The notes: generated from the sequence alone by a model not told the origin. 64,000 nucleotides of DNA from Candidatus Omnitrophota bacterium (GCA_029570205.1 JAKQSI010000045.1:31498-95497), one strand, 5' to 3'. Positions 18,677 to 28,687 are shown, counted from the stretch's first letter. Made by a program: numbers and translations.

Positions 18677-19925
18677 CCGCTGCAAACCCCTTTCCGGATA
18701 ATGGTGTGGCCGGTTGCGGAATCGCAGAAGGACTCTCATCCCCGGACCGGTCTGCGGTCGATTCTGCCTCTTTGGCTGTTTCTAAGTCCTTTTTTACACA
18801 TTCTGCCAGGCGATCCCGGAAAAACTGCACGTGGTGTTCGGCGCACTTGGCTTCTTCCCATGCCTGAGTTTTCTCCTGCAAGATGAATTTCGGCAAAAGC
18901 CCCTGGACAGTGGGATTGTCGAAATCCTGAACCGTGCCCGCAACTTTGCGCGTCACATAGACAAATGTGTACCCGGAAGGGATGGGTAAGATATCCGACA
19001 GTTCGTGAAGCGGAACCTTGAGCAGTCCATCGCAGTATTCCTTCCCCAGCGCAGGCCATGCTTTGGGAACATGATAAACATTATTCAGGCCGGAACTAAA
19101 TCGGGCATCCTCCGTCTCAGAGTACTTGATGGCCATTTCTTTCATGATTTCGATTCGGCCCGTCACATCTTGTACGGTCTCGAACTTTTTCTGCACTTCC
19201 GTCAGGAGCGCCCGTAATTCCTGACTGGCTTCCTCCGGAGTTCTTTTATCGCCATAGAGCAGGCAGACCCGCCGGACATCCGTTACCGCCGGGGGAGAGA
19301 AGTGCGTATCCACATGCGCGTCATACCATTTTCTTTTCTCTTCAGGTGTAGTTTCCTCGATGAATTTCTGATTTCGGATTCTCTCCATTTTCGTCATCAG
19401 GATTTGGTTGGCAATCAGTTGCTCCAGGTTGGTTCCCTGCCGACGAAATGAATCGAGATAAGCGTTATATTGTTCTTCGTCCTTGAAGTAAGCCTTTGCG
19501 CGGCCCAGAAAGGCTTCAATCTCCTGGGGACTCGCCTCCAGTTTGTTCTGCTGGGCCTCTTTCAACAAAAGCCATTGAGAAATAACCTCACCCACTCTCT
19601 TTTCCAGCTGCTGCGTCAGGTACGGTTCGAGGTCTGGGTTGCCCGACATTTGAGACATCAGAACCGCTTTCCGAGGATCCATATATCCTCGAATACGATC
19701 ATACGTCACAGTTTCCTCGCCCAGCTGAAGTATGACCGTTTTGTCCCATGCGAAGACCTGGGCATCTGAAGTCGGTGTTGCTTCCATGATCGTCGGAGAA
19801 GCCGCGGAAGGAGTCGGAGTACTTTCCGGGGAGACAGCAGGCGGAGACGGGTTTCCACAATGGGTGAAACACAAAGGCACAAGGCAAATCGTGGTCGTCA
19901 ATATTACGCGAAGCCGGCGGAACAT
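18666..19925 (-). CDS. SurA/EpsD-like periplasmic chaperone or peptidyl-prolyl isomerase, probable lipoprotein
   Basis: 419 residues from ATG 19925, preceded by GGAG at 8 bases. A hydrophobic signal ends in FTHC-GN, an imperfect lipobox, followed by a Pro/Ser/Thr-rich linker (to about residue 55). Then comes a SurA N-terminal-like helical region (residues about 70-190: REVISQWLLLKEAQ-type helices), and a parvulin-like or degenerate rotamase region. EpsD-type proteins with this layout sit beside Wzz genes in exopolysaccharide operons, as here. An alternative start at 19982 overlaps the upstream stop as ATGA but would place 19 hydrophilic residues before the signal. The C-terminal 40 residues are charged and low-complexity. 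Catalytic rotamase residues are not certain. Confidence 0.72.
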   Translation of the reverse strand: MFRRLRVILTTTICLVPLCFTHCGNPSPPAVSPESTPTPSAASPTIMEATPTSDAQVFAWDKTVILQLGEETVTYDRIRGYMDPRKAVLMSQMSGNPDLEPYLTQQLEKRVGEVISQWLLLKEAQQNKLEASPQEIEAFLGRAKAYFKDEEQYNAYLDSFRRQGTNLEQLIANQILMTKMERIRNQKFIEETTPEEKRKWYDAHVDTHFSPPAVTDVRRVCLLYGDKRTPEEASQELRALLTEVQKKFETVQDVTGRIEIMKEMAIKYSETEDARFSSGLNNVYHVPKAWPALGKEYCDGLLKVPLHELSDILPIPSGYTFVYVTRKVAGTVQDFDNPTVQGLLPKFILQEKTQAWEEAKCAEHHVQFFRDRLAECVKKDLETAKEAESTADRSGDESPSAIPQPATPLSGKGFAADEH

Positions 19926-19978
19926 CGGTTGTCTCCGGGACGAAATCACCAAGTTTATCAACATAGCAGATTGATCTT

Positions 19979-20914
19979 TCATTGGGCAGATTGCACAGGC
20001 GTTCCAACCGGTGAATATCCGGTAAACGGCAGTGATTCCAGGGGTTGAGGAACAAATATGGGCATGGGCTTATCGGGATGATAGGTTCTCCAATACCGCT
20101 CGAAGTTCTGGCGTTGTGTTTCGGCGGAATCCAGATTCTGCTGCCCTGTCAATGCCTGTTCCTGCTGGAACTGCCTGCCATAAACTTCCATGTATCGTCG
20201 CTTGCTCTCCTCAATTTGCTGTTTGCTCGGAGGCTTGGGAAGATTGACACCGGGGAGGGGACGATAATCCCTGGAGAGCTCCTTCATCTTGTTGCCGTAA
20301 ACTTGCATATAGTAATCCAGCCCTTGCTGTTGCTCTTCGGGGGTGAGCGGTCCCTTTCGGTTCTTGAGATTCTCAAGGAATGCGGGGACCTTGATCAGTG
20401 GAAGAGCGTAAGTGGCAGAACCAAGTTGCATTATCGCCGCCTCCGGCGAGAGCGACGCCACTACAATATCGTGCTCAAACGGCATTCCTTCTGTGACCTC
20501 GCGTTGCTCTTTGGTTCCGAAATGTTCAAGACGCCCGCGTTTTGTGGAGGCGATCTGGGTAAAGTCAACATAGTTCCAGTTCAACAGGAGGTTGATCAGG
20601 GCATTCCGTCCCGGTTCAATCGGGGGAACCTCTGCCTCGGGTGTCTGCTCCGGCTGTGGGATGGGGGGTTCCGGGGGGACTGATGGTTCCTCCGTCACAG
20701 GTACGCGAGTGGGAATGACGATCGTGGGGAATAATTCCACAAAGGTTTCCGCCGATGGGGTCGGAGTGGAAATTGGCGGAATGAGATCTGGAGTCGGCAG
20801 CACGGCAAGCTGATACGGGCCGGACTCCATTCGCGAGCCGGAGAAAAGAACAATTCCGACCAGCAGAATCGCGACGATCAGAATCAGCAACGGGATCAGG
20901 ATAGTCAGGCGCAT
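19979..20914 (-). CDS. Single-pass membrane protein with Pro-rich linker, function unknown
   Basis: 311 residues. One N-terminal helix (about 4-26), then about 75 residues rich in Pro, Thr and Glu that probably span the periplasm or peptidoglycan, then a folded part (about 100-311) with several Tyr/Gln/Lys-rich helices, including QYYMQVYGNKM-like and RRYMEVYGRQFQ segments that look like two related helical units. No known domain recognised. It is the first gene of the operon that continues with the EpsD-like lipoprotein, Wzz-like and YfhO genes, and its stop overlaps an ATG of the next frame (ATGA), so it likely belongs to the same envelope polysaccharide machinery. Confidence 0.65.
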   Translation of the reverse strand: MRLTILIPLLILIVAILLVGIVLFSGSRMESGPYQLAVLPTPDLIPPISTPTPSAETFVELFPTIVIPTRVPVTEEPSVPPEPPIPQPEQTPEAEVPPIEPGRNALINLLLNWNYVDFTQIASTKRGRLEHFGTKEQREVTEGMPFEHDIVVASLSPEAAIMQLGSATYALPLIKVPAFLENLKNRKGPLTPEEQQQGLDYYMQVYGNKMKELSRDYRPLPGVNLPKPPSKQQIEESKRRYMEVYGRQFQQEQALTGQQNLDSAETQRQNFERYWRTYHPDKPMPIFVPQPLESLPFTGYSPVGTPVQSAQ

Positions 20915-20940
20915 AAACTCGATACTCGTATCGGATTTGT

Positions 20941-20975
20941 CCCCTCACCCGGTCCCTCTCCCAAAGGGCGAGGAA
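20941..20975. repeat. GC-rich palindromic filler repeat
   Basis: Just upstream of the 311-residue protein gene, the segment reading CCCTCACCCGGTCCCTCTCCC then AAAGGGCGAGG forms a stem (CCCTCxCCC against the following GGGxGAGG). It resembles the other palindromic filler at 33738-33759 in wording and in its position between genes, so the two are probably members of one dispersed family. Confidence 0.4.
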
Positions 20976-21011
20976 GACGTATACAGGCACGGTAATTTTA
21001 CGCCTTGAAAT

Positions 21012-21054
21012 CAAAAAAGTAACGGCATTCGCCGGTGAAGACGAATGCCGTTAC
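21012..21054 (-). terminator. Rho-independent terminator of the giant secreted protein gene
   Basis: A perfect 13-bp stem (21019-21031 with 21042-21054, GTAACGGCATTCG against its complement) with a 10-base loop. On the minus strand it is followed by a run of six T (21013-21018 read in reverse), 25 bases after the stop codon of the 2138-residue protein. Confidence 0.9.
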
Positions 21055-21078
21055 CGGAATAGCAATCGCTCGGCACAA

Positions 21079-24000
21079 TCAAAAGTTCTTCGGCAGGACG
21101 AAATCGCTCCGACATACCCACACGAAGTAGATTTCCTCCGGCGTTTCGCCCTGCGGCAAATCCATCCGCTGAAGAATCCGCATCAAGGCAAAATGAACCC
21201 CATCCCGCAAAATAACAAAGTAGGAATTGCCCGGAACCACATTGGTGGAGAACACGGTATCTGCCTCCGTATCCAAGCTGTCGGCCAAGACACTGAATCG
21301 GCTGACATTGTTTAGAATTTCCTGGGCGCTGATAGCAAAAATGTCCGTGCTGCCGCCCAGGTTCATGATCCCCTGGTTCTTGCTTGTAACCGCCAGCCTG
21401 TCCGCAGACTCCAGTACGATATCGGCATCCCCGGGCTGAAGAGTAACGACCATCGCGCCATCCGAGAAGGAGAATCCATCCGGAATTTCCACCTCCAACT
21501 CCTCCTCCAAAGGACCCGGTTCTGTGTCGGAATTGGCGGAAATCTCCGTACCGTTGCTGTTTACACGCATTCGCTGCGGCATCCGAATACCGGTGATCTG
21601 AAACTTTCCGTTGATGTTTTCCATCTGGAACTGAAATGCGCTGCTCCGCCAGGAGGCAATGTCTCCCGGATACCAGACCATCTCCATAACCGGGGGACCA
21701 TAGTAAATGTTGTAAACCATCTGCTGGAACCAGAACATGAAGGTGTTGAGTCTTCCGGGGCCGTGATAACTGAACTTAACCCGCCTCTGTCGTTCGGCAC
21801 CCTTGCTCTGGAATCCGAAATACTCCACACGACGATTTCCCGGAGCGGCAATAAGGGCTTTCAGTTTGGTGGTATTCTCCGCACCCTCAAATTCATCCCA
21901 GCTGAAATCAGTGAGGCTTTGATTCAATATGTTGTCAATATCGTAGACACTCAGATTCCACCCGCGTCCGTCGCCGACCTCCCGGATCGTAACAGTCTGG
22001 CTGAACGGGAATCCCGGTTCCGAACCGCTTGTGTTTGGAAAGCCCTGGATATCCGCATAGACCGTCTGTCCCTCTTCTATCTCCGCGACAAGCCGGTTGA
22101 CCTGCGGCAGGAAATAGGTGGTTTCGACCTGGGCCGTCACAATTACCTTGTTGCCCTGGAACGTCACCATCAAGGCATCCTGGGCTGTTCCGACACGCAT
22201 GGATTTCATGTGGTAGAAATCGAAGAAACCTCCAAGGGAGCTCGAAAGTTTCGCGCGGTTCATTCCCTGGTCGTCGCTGTAACTGGATGCCGTCAGAGCC
22301 ACAATCGATTTCATATCTTCGCTTGAGTATGCAAGCAGTAAGTCGTTAATCAGGCCGGGGATATCGCGGAGATTATATGAGGCGGATTCGATATCAACCA
22401 CGCGGTCATCCTGTATTCCCGGTTCGTCGCCGAACACAGCGGCGTCCCTCGGCATGATGACCGCCTCATGCGTCGCGGCATAAATGTGCCCACCACCATC
22501 CGCCAGAAGGTACGCGCGTTCTTTCCCGGCCATCTTTGCCAAACTTCGAAACACAGGCTCATCGGAAATCGGCGGACAATACGGCGGAAGATCGGCTCCC
22601 AGCCCGTACATGCGACCGTACGCATCCAGGACGATAACCCCGGAGACACCGCGGCCCGCGATGACCAGCTCCATATCTCGCGCCAAATCCTCTCCGAAAC
22701 CGAGACTCCGGTTATATCCGCTCGCCGTTCCGCTCCCGTAGATGTCGCCGGCGAAGGTCAGGAAATACATTCCCTCTCCATCCGGTGTCAATTCCATATC
22801 GCGGTAGATACTTACACCGGGAAGTCGGATTGTCGGAGCAAGATTCCTCGCAGGCTCTGTGCCCAGCGCAACAAAATCTCCATCCATGTCCAGGATGAAA
22901 ATCGTTCCCCGTTCGAAATCCACCTCCAGGTCACAGGCGGAATTGATGGTCACTCCCGAACTTGGATTGTCAATGGGATTGGACGGGAACACAATCTCCC
23001 CATCCGCCGCGACTTTGTCGCTGAAGAGGCCGACATTGCCGACCGCGAACACTCGGCCATCGGCTGCCAGAACAACCGCACCCGAATAATCGGCGGTGAG
23101 TTCCATATCGATGGCGAGTGTTGTGCCGCCCAGAGCGGTAACATCGCTCAATCCGGCCGCTTCACCCAAGTTGAAGATTCGGCCGTCGCTGACCAGCTTG
23201 TAATAATCCACCAGGTCGCCGGTCGGACTAACAGGAATCCCGCCCGTTCCGGGAGACCCCGTGCTAGCCAGCGCAATCGGGCCATCTGCGTAAATCAACT
23301 GCGGATCGCTGATTCCATCGGTGATACTGGCGTAGATATAGTAATCCAGCGCCGGATCGAATCCCGGAATGTCCTCGGTCAGGTTTATCTTATAGCGGGT
23401 ATCAACGCCCTCGGTCAGGCCGGCAACCAGCAGGTATCCGTCGAATCCCTTGTTGTCGGTATCCACATAGAGAGTAATCGTGGCGTCATTATCCGGGTCG
23501 ACAGCCTCCCAGGATATCTCATACTGTTGGTACTCGTCCGCGTAATTCCGTCCGGCTTTCGGGGACAGGAACTTGAATGTCGGCGGGACATTCGCGCTGC
23601 GCACAACGAGAGCGGATGTAACCACCGATCCGGTGCTCTTCCCCGGGAATCGGTCGGAATAGACCTGGTTGCAGTCCGTGAACGAGAGATACGTAATTGC
23701 GCCGGCGCCCATACGAACCTGAAACCGGTCGCCGACCTGTGCCGTCTGCGCAGCCCGAAGAACCACATAGTAATCATTTCCCCGCAGGACCCCGTATTCT
23801 TCGTCCGGAATCTGGATCTGGTATTCGTAAGAAATGTCCTCGTCGTTAGGAATACTTCTCAGCTGAAGGGTCTCCTCCGGGTCGGTAATGGTCACCTCCG
23901 TCGGTTCCGGAAGGGAATCCGGATCAAATTCCGGCGGCTCGACACTGCTCGGATCCTCCGCTTCCGCTCTCTCTTCGTTGTAGGCTTCCACTTCCTCATT

Positions 24001-27000
24001 CCAGGCATCGATGGCATCCTGAAGGGCTTGCATGTATGCATCATGCGCGTCCGAAATTGACGTAACAATCTGTTCGAAATAATCGTACAGCTGTTCAGGC
24101 GCTATGCCGGTAGTCACGTACCAACCTTTTTGGCTTAAATCGGCTGTGGCATTCCCACCTTCCGGATTGCTCTCGCTGATTCCCTGATCGTTGGCAAGCA
24201 TGGGAACCAGGCCCATTCGGTTAAAGACCGTGTACGGGTCTGCAAATCGAAGCGCTCGCAAACTGACCGAGTCCTCCGACGGGACAATCCCAATCGGTGT
24301 TCCATTCTTGCTGAAGATTGTAGCGAGGTTAATCGGTTTCGGGTTTCCTGCGGCGCCGGCAGCGCTGATGATCGCGTCTCGGATCTTTCCGTCAAAACTA
24401 ACAATCAGTTTCCAGTCGGGAAGGTAGAACTTTCCGTCGTCCTCCGCTTGGCTGGGCTGCCACAGATATGGTAACACAGCGGCGAGAGGCAAAGTCAAAT
24501 CAATGACCGGTGTGTCCTTATCCCCGGTAAGACGGAATTGCCAATTGGGCTGCCGAGTCTCTCCCAGGTTGAGCCAGGACATGCAGTCACGAGCCGCCCA
24601 CGGAAGACTACCGATTTTCAACACCCGCAGATCGAACACAGCGCGGTACGCCCCGTTGCTGATCGGCACAAGAGGCGAAAACGCCAAGTCTTCCGTGATT
24701 TCCATCCCCGCCTCCGTCGGATTGAGGGGATCGGGAACAAACAGACCATGATTGACCGCCCGCTTATACATGCTTGCCCACGTATTCGGGCCGCTGACCG
24801 GAATCCTTACAGATCCGTAGTGATCGTCAATCGGCAGGATGAAGTTATCGTAGGCATCGAAAACACCATTGATTCCTCTCGGATCCCCATCGCCGCAATC
24901 TTCATCAATTAAGCCGTCACCTTCGTCATCGATCATGTTGACAACTTCTTCATCGATCATCCCGTCCCCATCATTGTCGAATCCGTCTCCGACCGGCGTG
25001 TCATCATCTTCGTAAAGAATAACCTGATGCTCGGACACCATATTGTTAAGAGAAGAGTCGATCCCCTGGGCGTTTGTGGCTCCATTGATAATGCGTGGGT
25101 TAAAAACCGACTCCCCGGGGGCGGGCAGGAAGTCGACCGTGAGAGTGTCCAGAACGGTACCTTCCGTAAAGAAGACAGCTTCCTCATCGGTTCCGACGGT
25201 ATTATTGAACATCAGGTTGGTGTTCTGTCCGTAGTCCACCGCGTTGATACCGATGACCGCTTTCGGAGGCGACCCCAGCTGCGGGCCTGACAGGATATTA
25301 TTGTTGGTTGCGTTATCCCCCGGTCCCGGTATGGTGAGATCCTGAAACGTGAATGTCGGACGCGGACGCCCGATCAGGGGATTTGTGTGGGTGAGTGTTT
25401 CGCCGGGACGTTCCGGCAGAAGACGGTCGTACCCCAGTCTCGGCTGACCCACCCTGGAGTACGATGGCAGCGTCTCAATATCCGTGGCTCCCCGCACAAA
25501 ACGCTCCAACTGTTTGCCGATGGTTATGTCGCCGGGAAGAATAAATGGAAGAACACTGTACAGATTGCGGATCTTGTCGCTCGTCTTCACAGCGATATAC
25601 AGTTCCGGGCGATCTGTATCCAACGCCACACTGTCTGAAGAGGGAACCCGGAGAAGTTCTTTCGGGTTGTTGTGAGAAAGCGGGAGAACCATGGTGAACC
25701 CGGTGATAAGTTGCCGACCGAACAATTCCGTGCTGTTATCGATTCCATCGCCGTCATACATCCCGTCCTCGTTCGCATCGGCAGATTCGAGGGCGGCATC
25801 CGCCAGGAGAGCATCAATCATTTCACGAGACAGACCCAGAACATACTTGCCGGTATCCCAGCTGAAATCCCTTGGGGCAACCCGATACGCATCGACCACT
25901 CCCGAAGCAATTTTGTATCCTTGAGGCGGTGCGTATTGGCCGTATCTCTGCATAAGCTCCGCCAAACCGGGTGTCAACAGAAAATCCAGCGGAACATCAT
26001 CCAGCAAGAAAGACAACTGGACCTCGCCAGTGATCGGGCTGCGCGGCAACGCACTCCGCCTGGACTTGAGAAGCGTTGCGGGGAGCAAACGATTGATGAT
26101 CTCGCGGGGAAGTGTCGTCACATCCAGAGTCTCGAATCGAACGCCATCCCCCAAGGTCAGCCGCCGGTCAAGGTTGCTTTCGTAAAGGCCTTGTACTCCA
26201 CCGCTGCCCTCGGTGAATAGAAAAATCCCACCCTCGCCATCCTGAAGAAGGTCAAGAAAGATTTCAGGTGAAACCAGGGTAGGCACATCCATCCCACGGT
26301 CCGCCAGGTATTTAGCTCGATTGGGATTGGCTCGATTGAAAATACTCAAACCCCGTTCGTCCGGCTTAGCGAGCGGAGGCGTAAACACTTCATACCACGA
26401 TGGATTCTGCAGGAACTTCGGAACATGTATGTAGTAGTTCGGGAAGGTGTCATACGGATTCGCATTGCCAATGAACCTGGACGGTCCGTTGACGTATCCC
26501 AGAAAAATGTCATCTATGCCTGCCCAGCCCAAAGCGGTGCTGCCAGGCAAGAATTGCGGCCCATACAGCCAGCTGATGGGATACAAGTCGATCCCGATAA
26601 AGTTGACCCGGACTTCCTTGACGAAATACTCCTCGGTGGGCGCTCCGACCAAATCCATCGCCAGAATGGTTGTCGGCTCAGAACGGTTGATGATCCGCTG
26701 GCCGACCGTGGTTCGGTTGTAAATCTGGACAATATCGCCCTGGAAAATCGCGCGATTCCGAAACTCCGGAAGTATGGCCAGCCCACCCAGCTGAGTGGAG
26801 AAATTCGTGGCAAAATCCTCTGAAGGGAAATGATAGTCGAATCGTCGAAAGACACCGACACTGGGATCGCGATCCTCAATCCGAATCATGCCCGGAGTCA
26901 TGTATGCCTCAAACGCATCGCCCTGTCGCAGTTCAATGCTGGTCTTGGCAACAATATAAAACTCCGGAAACCCGTCGCTGTTGATCGGAAGCTGTGTAGA

Positions 27001-27495
27001 GCCTGCAATCTGAACAGGTTCTAAGGTGATCTGGTATCCGGTGGCAAGAGGAACCACGGCCGGGGCCGACTTCAGAATCATGGGGATATCGCTGGTGGCA
27101 TCGCCCTCGGCATAATTGAAAAACTCAGGAACATCGCCGGATTCGGCATAGAGAGCAATCCCGCTCGTGCCGTCCTTGGTGAGAGGCAAAAAATCTGTGA
27201 GATCCAGTCCGCCGAGATTCTCAAGAATAAAGGTGATGGATTTCAGGTTCTGCTGACGGATCTGCGGCTTGGCGGTCCAGTCGTTGACCGACAGGGGAAT
27301 GCTCAACAACGCTACCGGACCGGAGTTCGGTGAAACAACCTTCGTGGCAAGGTGGACTCGCGCATTGCTTGCGGCAAAATCCGGAAGTGGGATCTGGCCC
27401 CACATCGTCGGGGTAATTGCAGCCGAACAAAAGAGAAACACCAGGAAGAAAACAGTTGGCCGGGCGATTCGGCCACGCGATCTTGAGATGTTCAT
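21079..27495 (-). CDS. Giant secreted multidomain protein (2138 residues), function unknown
   Basis: Signal peptide at residues about 10-33 (VFFLVFLFCSAA). The first 800 residues are beta-rich without a recognised family. About 827-880 holds a run of DNDGDG/DDEGDG motifs like calcium-binding thrombospondin type 3 or EF-like repeats. About 1145-1200 is a charged helical linker rich in Glu and Ala. About 1298-1408 looks like a cadherin/FN3-type sandwich (SWEAVDPDNDATI). About 1428-1705 carries seven-fold-like repeats of DGRVFAVG and DMELTPDG type, that is, a beta-propeller similar to RCC1/NHL units. The last 400 residues are another beta-rich part with no sorting motif I recognise. Start ATG 27495 with GAGG eight bases upstream; own terminator downstream. 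Probably a surface or secreted adhesin-like or matrix protein. Confidence 0.8.
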   Translation of the reverse strand: MNISRSRGRIARPTVFFLVFLFCSAAITPTMWGQIPLPDFAASNARVHLATKVVSPNSGPVALLSIPLSVNDWTAKPQIRQQNLKSITFILENLGGLDLTDFLPLTKDGTSGIALYAESGDVPEFFNYAEGDATSDIPMILKSAPAVVPLATGYQITLEPVQIAGSTQLPINSDGFPEFYIVAKTSIELRQGDAFEAYMTPGMIRIEDRDPSVGVFRRFDYHFPSEDFATNFSTQLGGLAILPEFRNRAIFQGDIVQIYNRTTVGQRIINRSEPTTILAMDLVGAPTEEYFVKEVRVNFIGIDLYPISWLYGPQFLPGSTALGWAGIDDIFLGYVNGPSRFIGNANPYDTFPNYYIHVPKFLQNPSWYEVFTPPLAKPDERGLSIFNRANPNRAKYLADRGMDVPTLVSPEIFLDLLQDGEGGIFLFTEGSGGVQGLYESNLDRRLTLGDGVRFETLDVTTLPREIINRLLPATLLKSRRSALPRSPITGEVQLSFLLDDVPLDFLLTPGLAELMQRYGQYAPPQGYKIASGVVDAYRVAPRDFSWDTGKYVLGLSREMIDALLADAALESADANEDGMYDGDGIDNSTELFGRQLITGFTMVLPLSHNNPKELLRVPSSDSVALDTDRPELYIAVKTSDKIRNLYSVLPFILPGDITIGKQLERFVRGATDIETLPSYSRVGQPRLGYDRLLPERPGETLTHTNPLIGRPRPTFTFQDLTIPGPGDNATNNNILSGPQLGSPPKAVIGINAVDYGQNTNLMFNNTVGTDEEAVFFTEGTVLDTLTVDFLPAPGESVFNPRIINGATNAQGIDSSLNNMVSEHQVILYEDDDTPVGDGFDNDGDGMIDEEVVNMIDDEGDGLIDEDCGDGDPRGINGVFDAYDNFILPIDDHYGSVRIPVSGPNTWASMYKRAVNHGLFVPDPLNPTEAGMEITEDLAFSPLVPISNGAYRAVFDLRVLKIGSLPWAARDCMSWLNLGETRQPNWQFRLTGDKDTPVIDLTLPLAAVLPYLWQPSQAEDDGKFYLPDWKLIVSFDGKIRDAIISAAGAAGNPKPINLATIFSKNGTPIGIVPSEDSVSLRALRFADPYTVFNRMGLVPMLANDQGISESNPEGGNATADLSQKGWYVTTGIAPEQLYDYFEQIVTSISDAHDAYMQALQDAIDAWNEEVEAYNEERAEAEDPSSVEPPEFDPDSLPEPTEVTITDPEETLQLRSIPNDEDISYEYQIQIPDEEYGVLRGNDYYVVLRAAQTAQVGDRFQVRMGAGAITYLSFTDCNQVYSDRFPGKSTGSVVTSALVVRSANVPPTFKFLSPKAGRNYADEYQQYEISWEAVDPDNDATITLYVDTDNKGFDGYLLVAGLTEGVDTRYKINLTEDIPGFDPALDYYIYASITDGISDPQLIYADGPIALASTGSPGTGGIPVSPTGDLVDYYKLVSDGRIFNLGEAAGLSDVTALGGTTLAIDMELTADYSGAVVLAADGRVFAVGNVGLFSDKVAADGEIVFPSNPIDNPSSGVTINSACDLEVDFERGTIFILDMDGDFVALGTEPARNLAPTIRLPGVSIYRDMELTPDGEGMYFLTFAGDIYGSGTASGYNRSLGFGEDLARDMELVIAGRGVSGVIVLDAYGRMYGLGADLPPYCPPISDEPVFRSLAKMAGKERAYLLADGGGHIYAATHEAVIMPRDAAVFGDEPGIQDDRVVDIESASYNLRDIPGLINDLLLAYSSEDMKSIVALTASSYSDDQGMNRAKLSSSLGGFFDFYHMKSMRVGTAQDALMVTFQGNKVIVTAQVETTYFLPQVNRLVAEIEEGQTVYADIQGFPNTSGSEPGFPFSQTVTIREVGDGRGWNLSVYDIDNILNQSLTDFSWDEFEGAENTTKLKALIAAPGNRRVEYFGFQSKGAERQRRVKFSYHGPGRLNTFMFWFQQMVYNIYYGPPVMEMVWYPGDIASWRSSAFQFQMENINGKFQITGIRMPQRMRVNSNGTEISANSDTEPGPLEEELEVEIPDGFSFSDGAMVVTLQPGDADIVLESADRLAVTSKNQGIMNLGGSTDIFAISAQEILNNVSRFSVLADSLDTEADTVFSTNVVPGNSYFVILRDGVHFALMRILQRMDLPQGETPEEIYFVWVCRSDFVLPKNF

Positions 27496-28003
27496 ATTAA
27501 CCTCACAGGTTTATTGGATCCTCTCCGCAAAATCGAAAACGAGATGTAACATATCCTGACGCTACGGCAAACCGAATCATCAGCGGGTTGGAGACTTCTC
27601 CAGCCCGCTGCCCTCTCGTGTCAAGCCGGCACGGAATGTAATTGCTATCTCAAGGTTTTTCAGGCAACTACACAACCGGTATTACGCCCAGGGCCGACCC
27701 GAAAATCGGCGGCCGATTCTGCTTTCAATATAGTTCAGAAGCCCTTCTTGCGTCAAGTTTTTCCACTCGGCGACAAGACCTCACCTGCGATCCTGAACCG
27801 AAGCAAGGGACCACTATAGCAAAGGTGCAGGAGTCAGGACAGATTGAGTCCCTGACGCGAATTCTGAATTGCGGACTGGAGATTCGCAGGGGCAATCCCC
27901 CGTGGTTGCCACATAGGTCGCCACCGGCAAGGATGCCGGCGCCACCCGGAATTTTCCTATCCACAGGTTCTTCAATCTCCAATCCCCCATCCGCAATCCC
28001 CAA
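27496..28003. other. 508-bp intergenic region with a hairpin and repeat-like text
   Basis: Between the giant protein gene and the LptA-like gene I see no credible gene; an open plus-strand frame of 154 codons reads as Pro/Ser/Arg-rich noise and is antisense to the end of lptA. A 13-bp stem with one G-T pair (27581-27593 with 27598-27610) lies 86 bases upstream of the giant gene and lacks a T run. The segment around 27893-27950 (GGCAATCCCCCGTGGTTGCC, then CCGGCAAGGATGCCGGCGCC) is made of short inverted repeats and resembles dispersed filler sequence. Confidence 0.5.
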
Positions 28004-28687
28004 TCAATTGGGTGACACTTTTTTGGAGGGACCTGCGGAATCCGACTTCGGGGGACTTCCCGCCGGAACAAGGTGGCCCACCCCACCTTTCATCTCCGGC
28101 ATATAGAAGTTCAACCGTTTCGGCTTCGGCACACGGGACCCTTTCAAAACAGGTTCGCCATTCTCATCCAGCCTGAACGTCGCATGAAACTCCTGTCCCT
28201 GCCAGTCGATCCGCTGGTTCCCAAATGTGTAATCTAACTCTCCATCCTTCCCCTCCAAACCGAAAATATCCAGTTTCAAGTCCCTGTATTCAATGGATTT
28301 CGGCCCAACCATTCTGTCTTTGCCGCGCACGACACGCGCATCTCCCTCGATCAGAAAGTCCGCCCGTTGCTTCCCGGTCTTCTCATCCATGGTCCGCCAA
28401 ACGGTGATTTTCTTTCCGGTTGCCGTGGTTTTGACTTCCGTTGGCCCGTTCTTCCCCTTTTCCACAGTGACCATGGTAAGAGTAGCAATACCCTGAGAAT
28501 CCGAAGGAGTAAGGGTGTATTTTTCCACATTGTCATCCCCGACCTGCATGTCAAAATCCGTGTTTTCTCCGATACTGAGGGTCGTGCCGTCGCCCATGGT
28601 AATCTGCACACCCTCCTGGGCATAAGCGAAAACACAAAACCATAGGGCCGAACACAGAATTGCGGATCGTTGAAACATCACACCCAT
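28004..28687 (-). CDS. lptA: LptA-like periplasmic LPS transport protein
   Basis: 227 residues. Signal peptide at 1-23 (AILCSALWFCVFAYAQ). The mature protein is made of repeated beta strands (VEKYTLTPSDSQGIATLTM, ARVVRGKDRMVGPKSIEYRDLKLDIFG) in the manner of OstA/LptA domains, though the match is weak and I rely partly on the context. LptA bridges lipopolysaccharide from LptC to the outer-membrane LptD across the periplasm. Start ATG 28687 overlaps the stop of the lptC-like gene as TAATG, with AGGAG nine bases upstream. Order lpxL-lptC-lptA is common in Gram-negatives; lptB is not in the window. The C-terminal tail is Pro/Ser/Lys-rich. Confidence 0.6.
   Translation of the reverse strand: MGVMFQRSAILCSALWFCVFAYAQEGVQITMGDGTTLSIGENTDFDMQVGDDNVEKYTLTPSDSQGIATLTMVTVEKGKNGPTEVKTTATGKKITVWRTMDEKTGKQRADFLIEGDARVVRGKDRMVGPKSIEYRDLKLDIFGLEGKDGELDYTFGNQRIDWQGQEFHATFRLDENGEPVLKGSRVPKPKRLNFYMPEMKGGVGHLVPAGSPPKSDSAGPSKKVSPN

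Noticed and set aside
22468-24060. Long plus-strand frame of 530 codons
   Set aside because: Entirely antisense to the 2138-residue protein, with His/Arg/Ile-rich noise; length is a by-product of codon bias in the real gene.
27642-28106. Plus-strand frame of 154 codons in the gap before the LptA-like gene
   Set aside because: Pro/Ser/Arg-rich, no start signal, partly antisense to lptA and running through repeat-like DNA.
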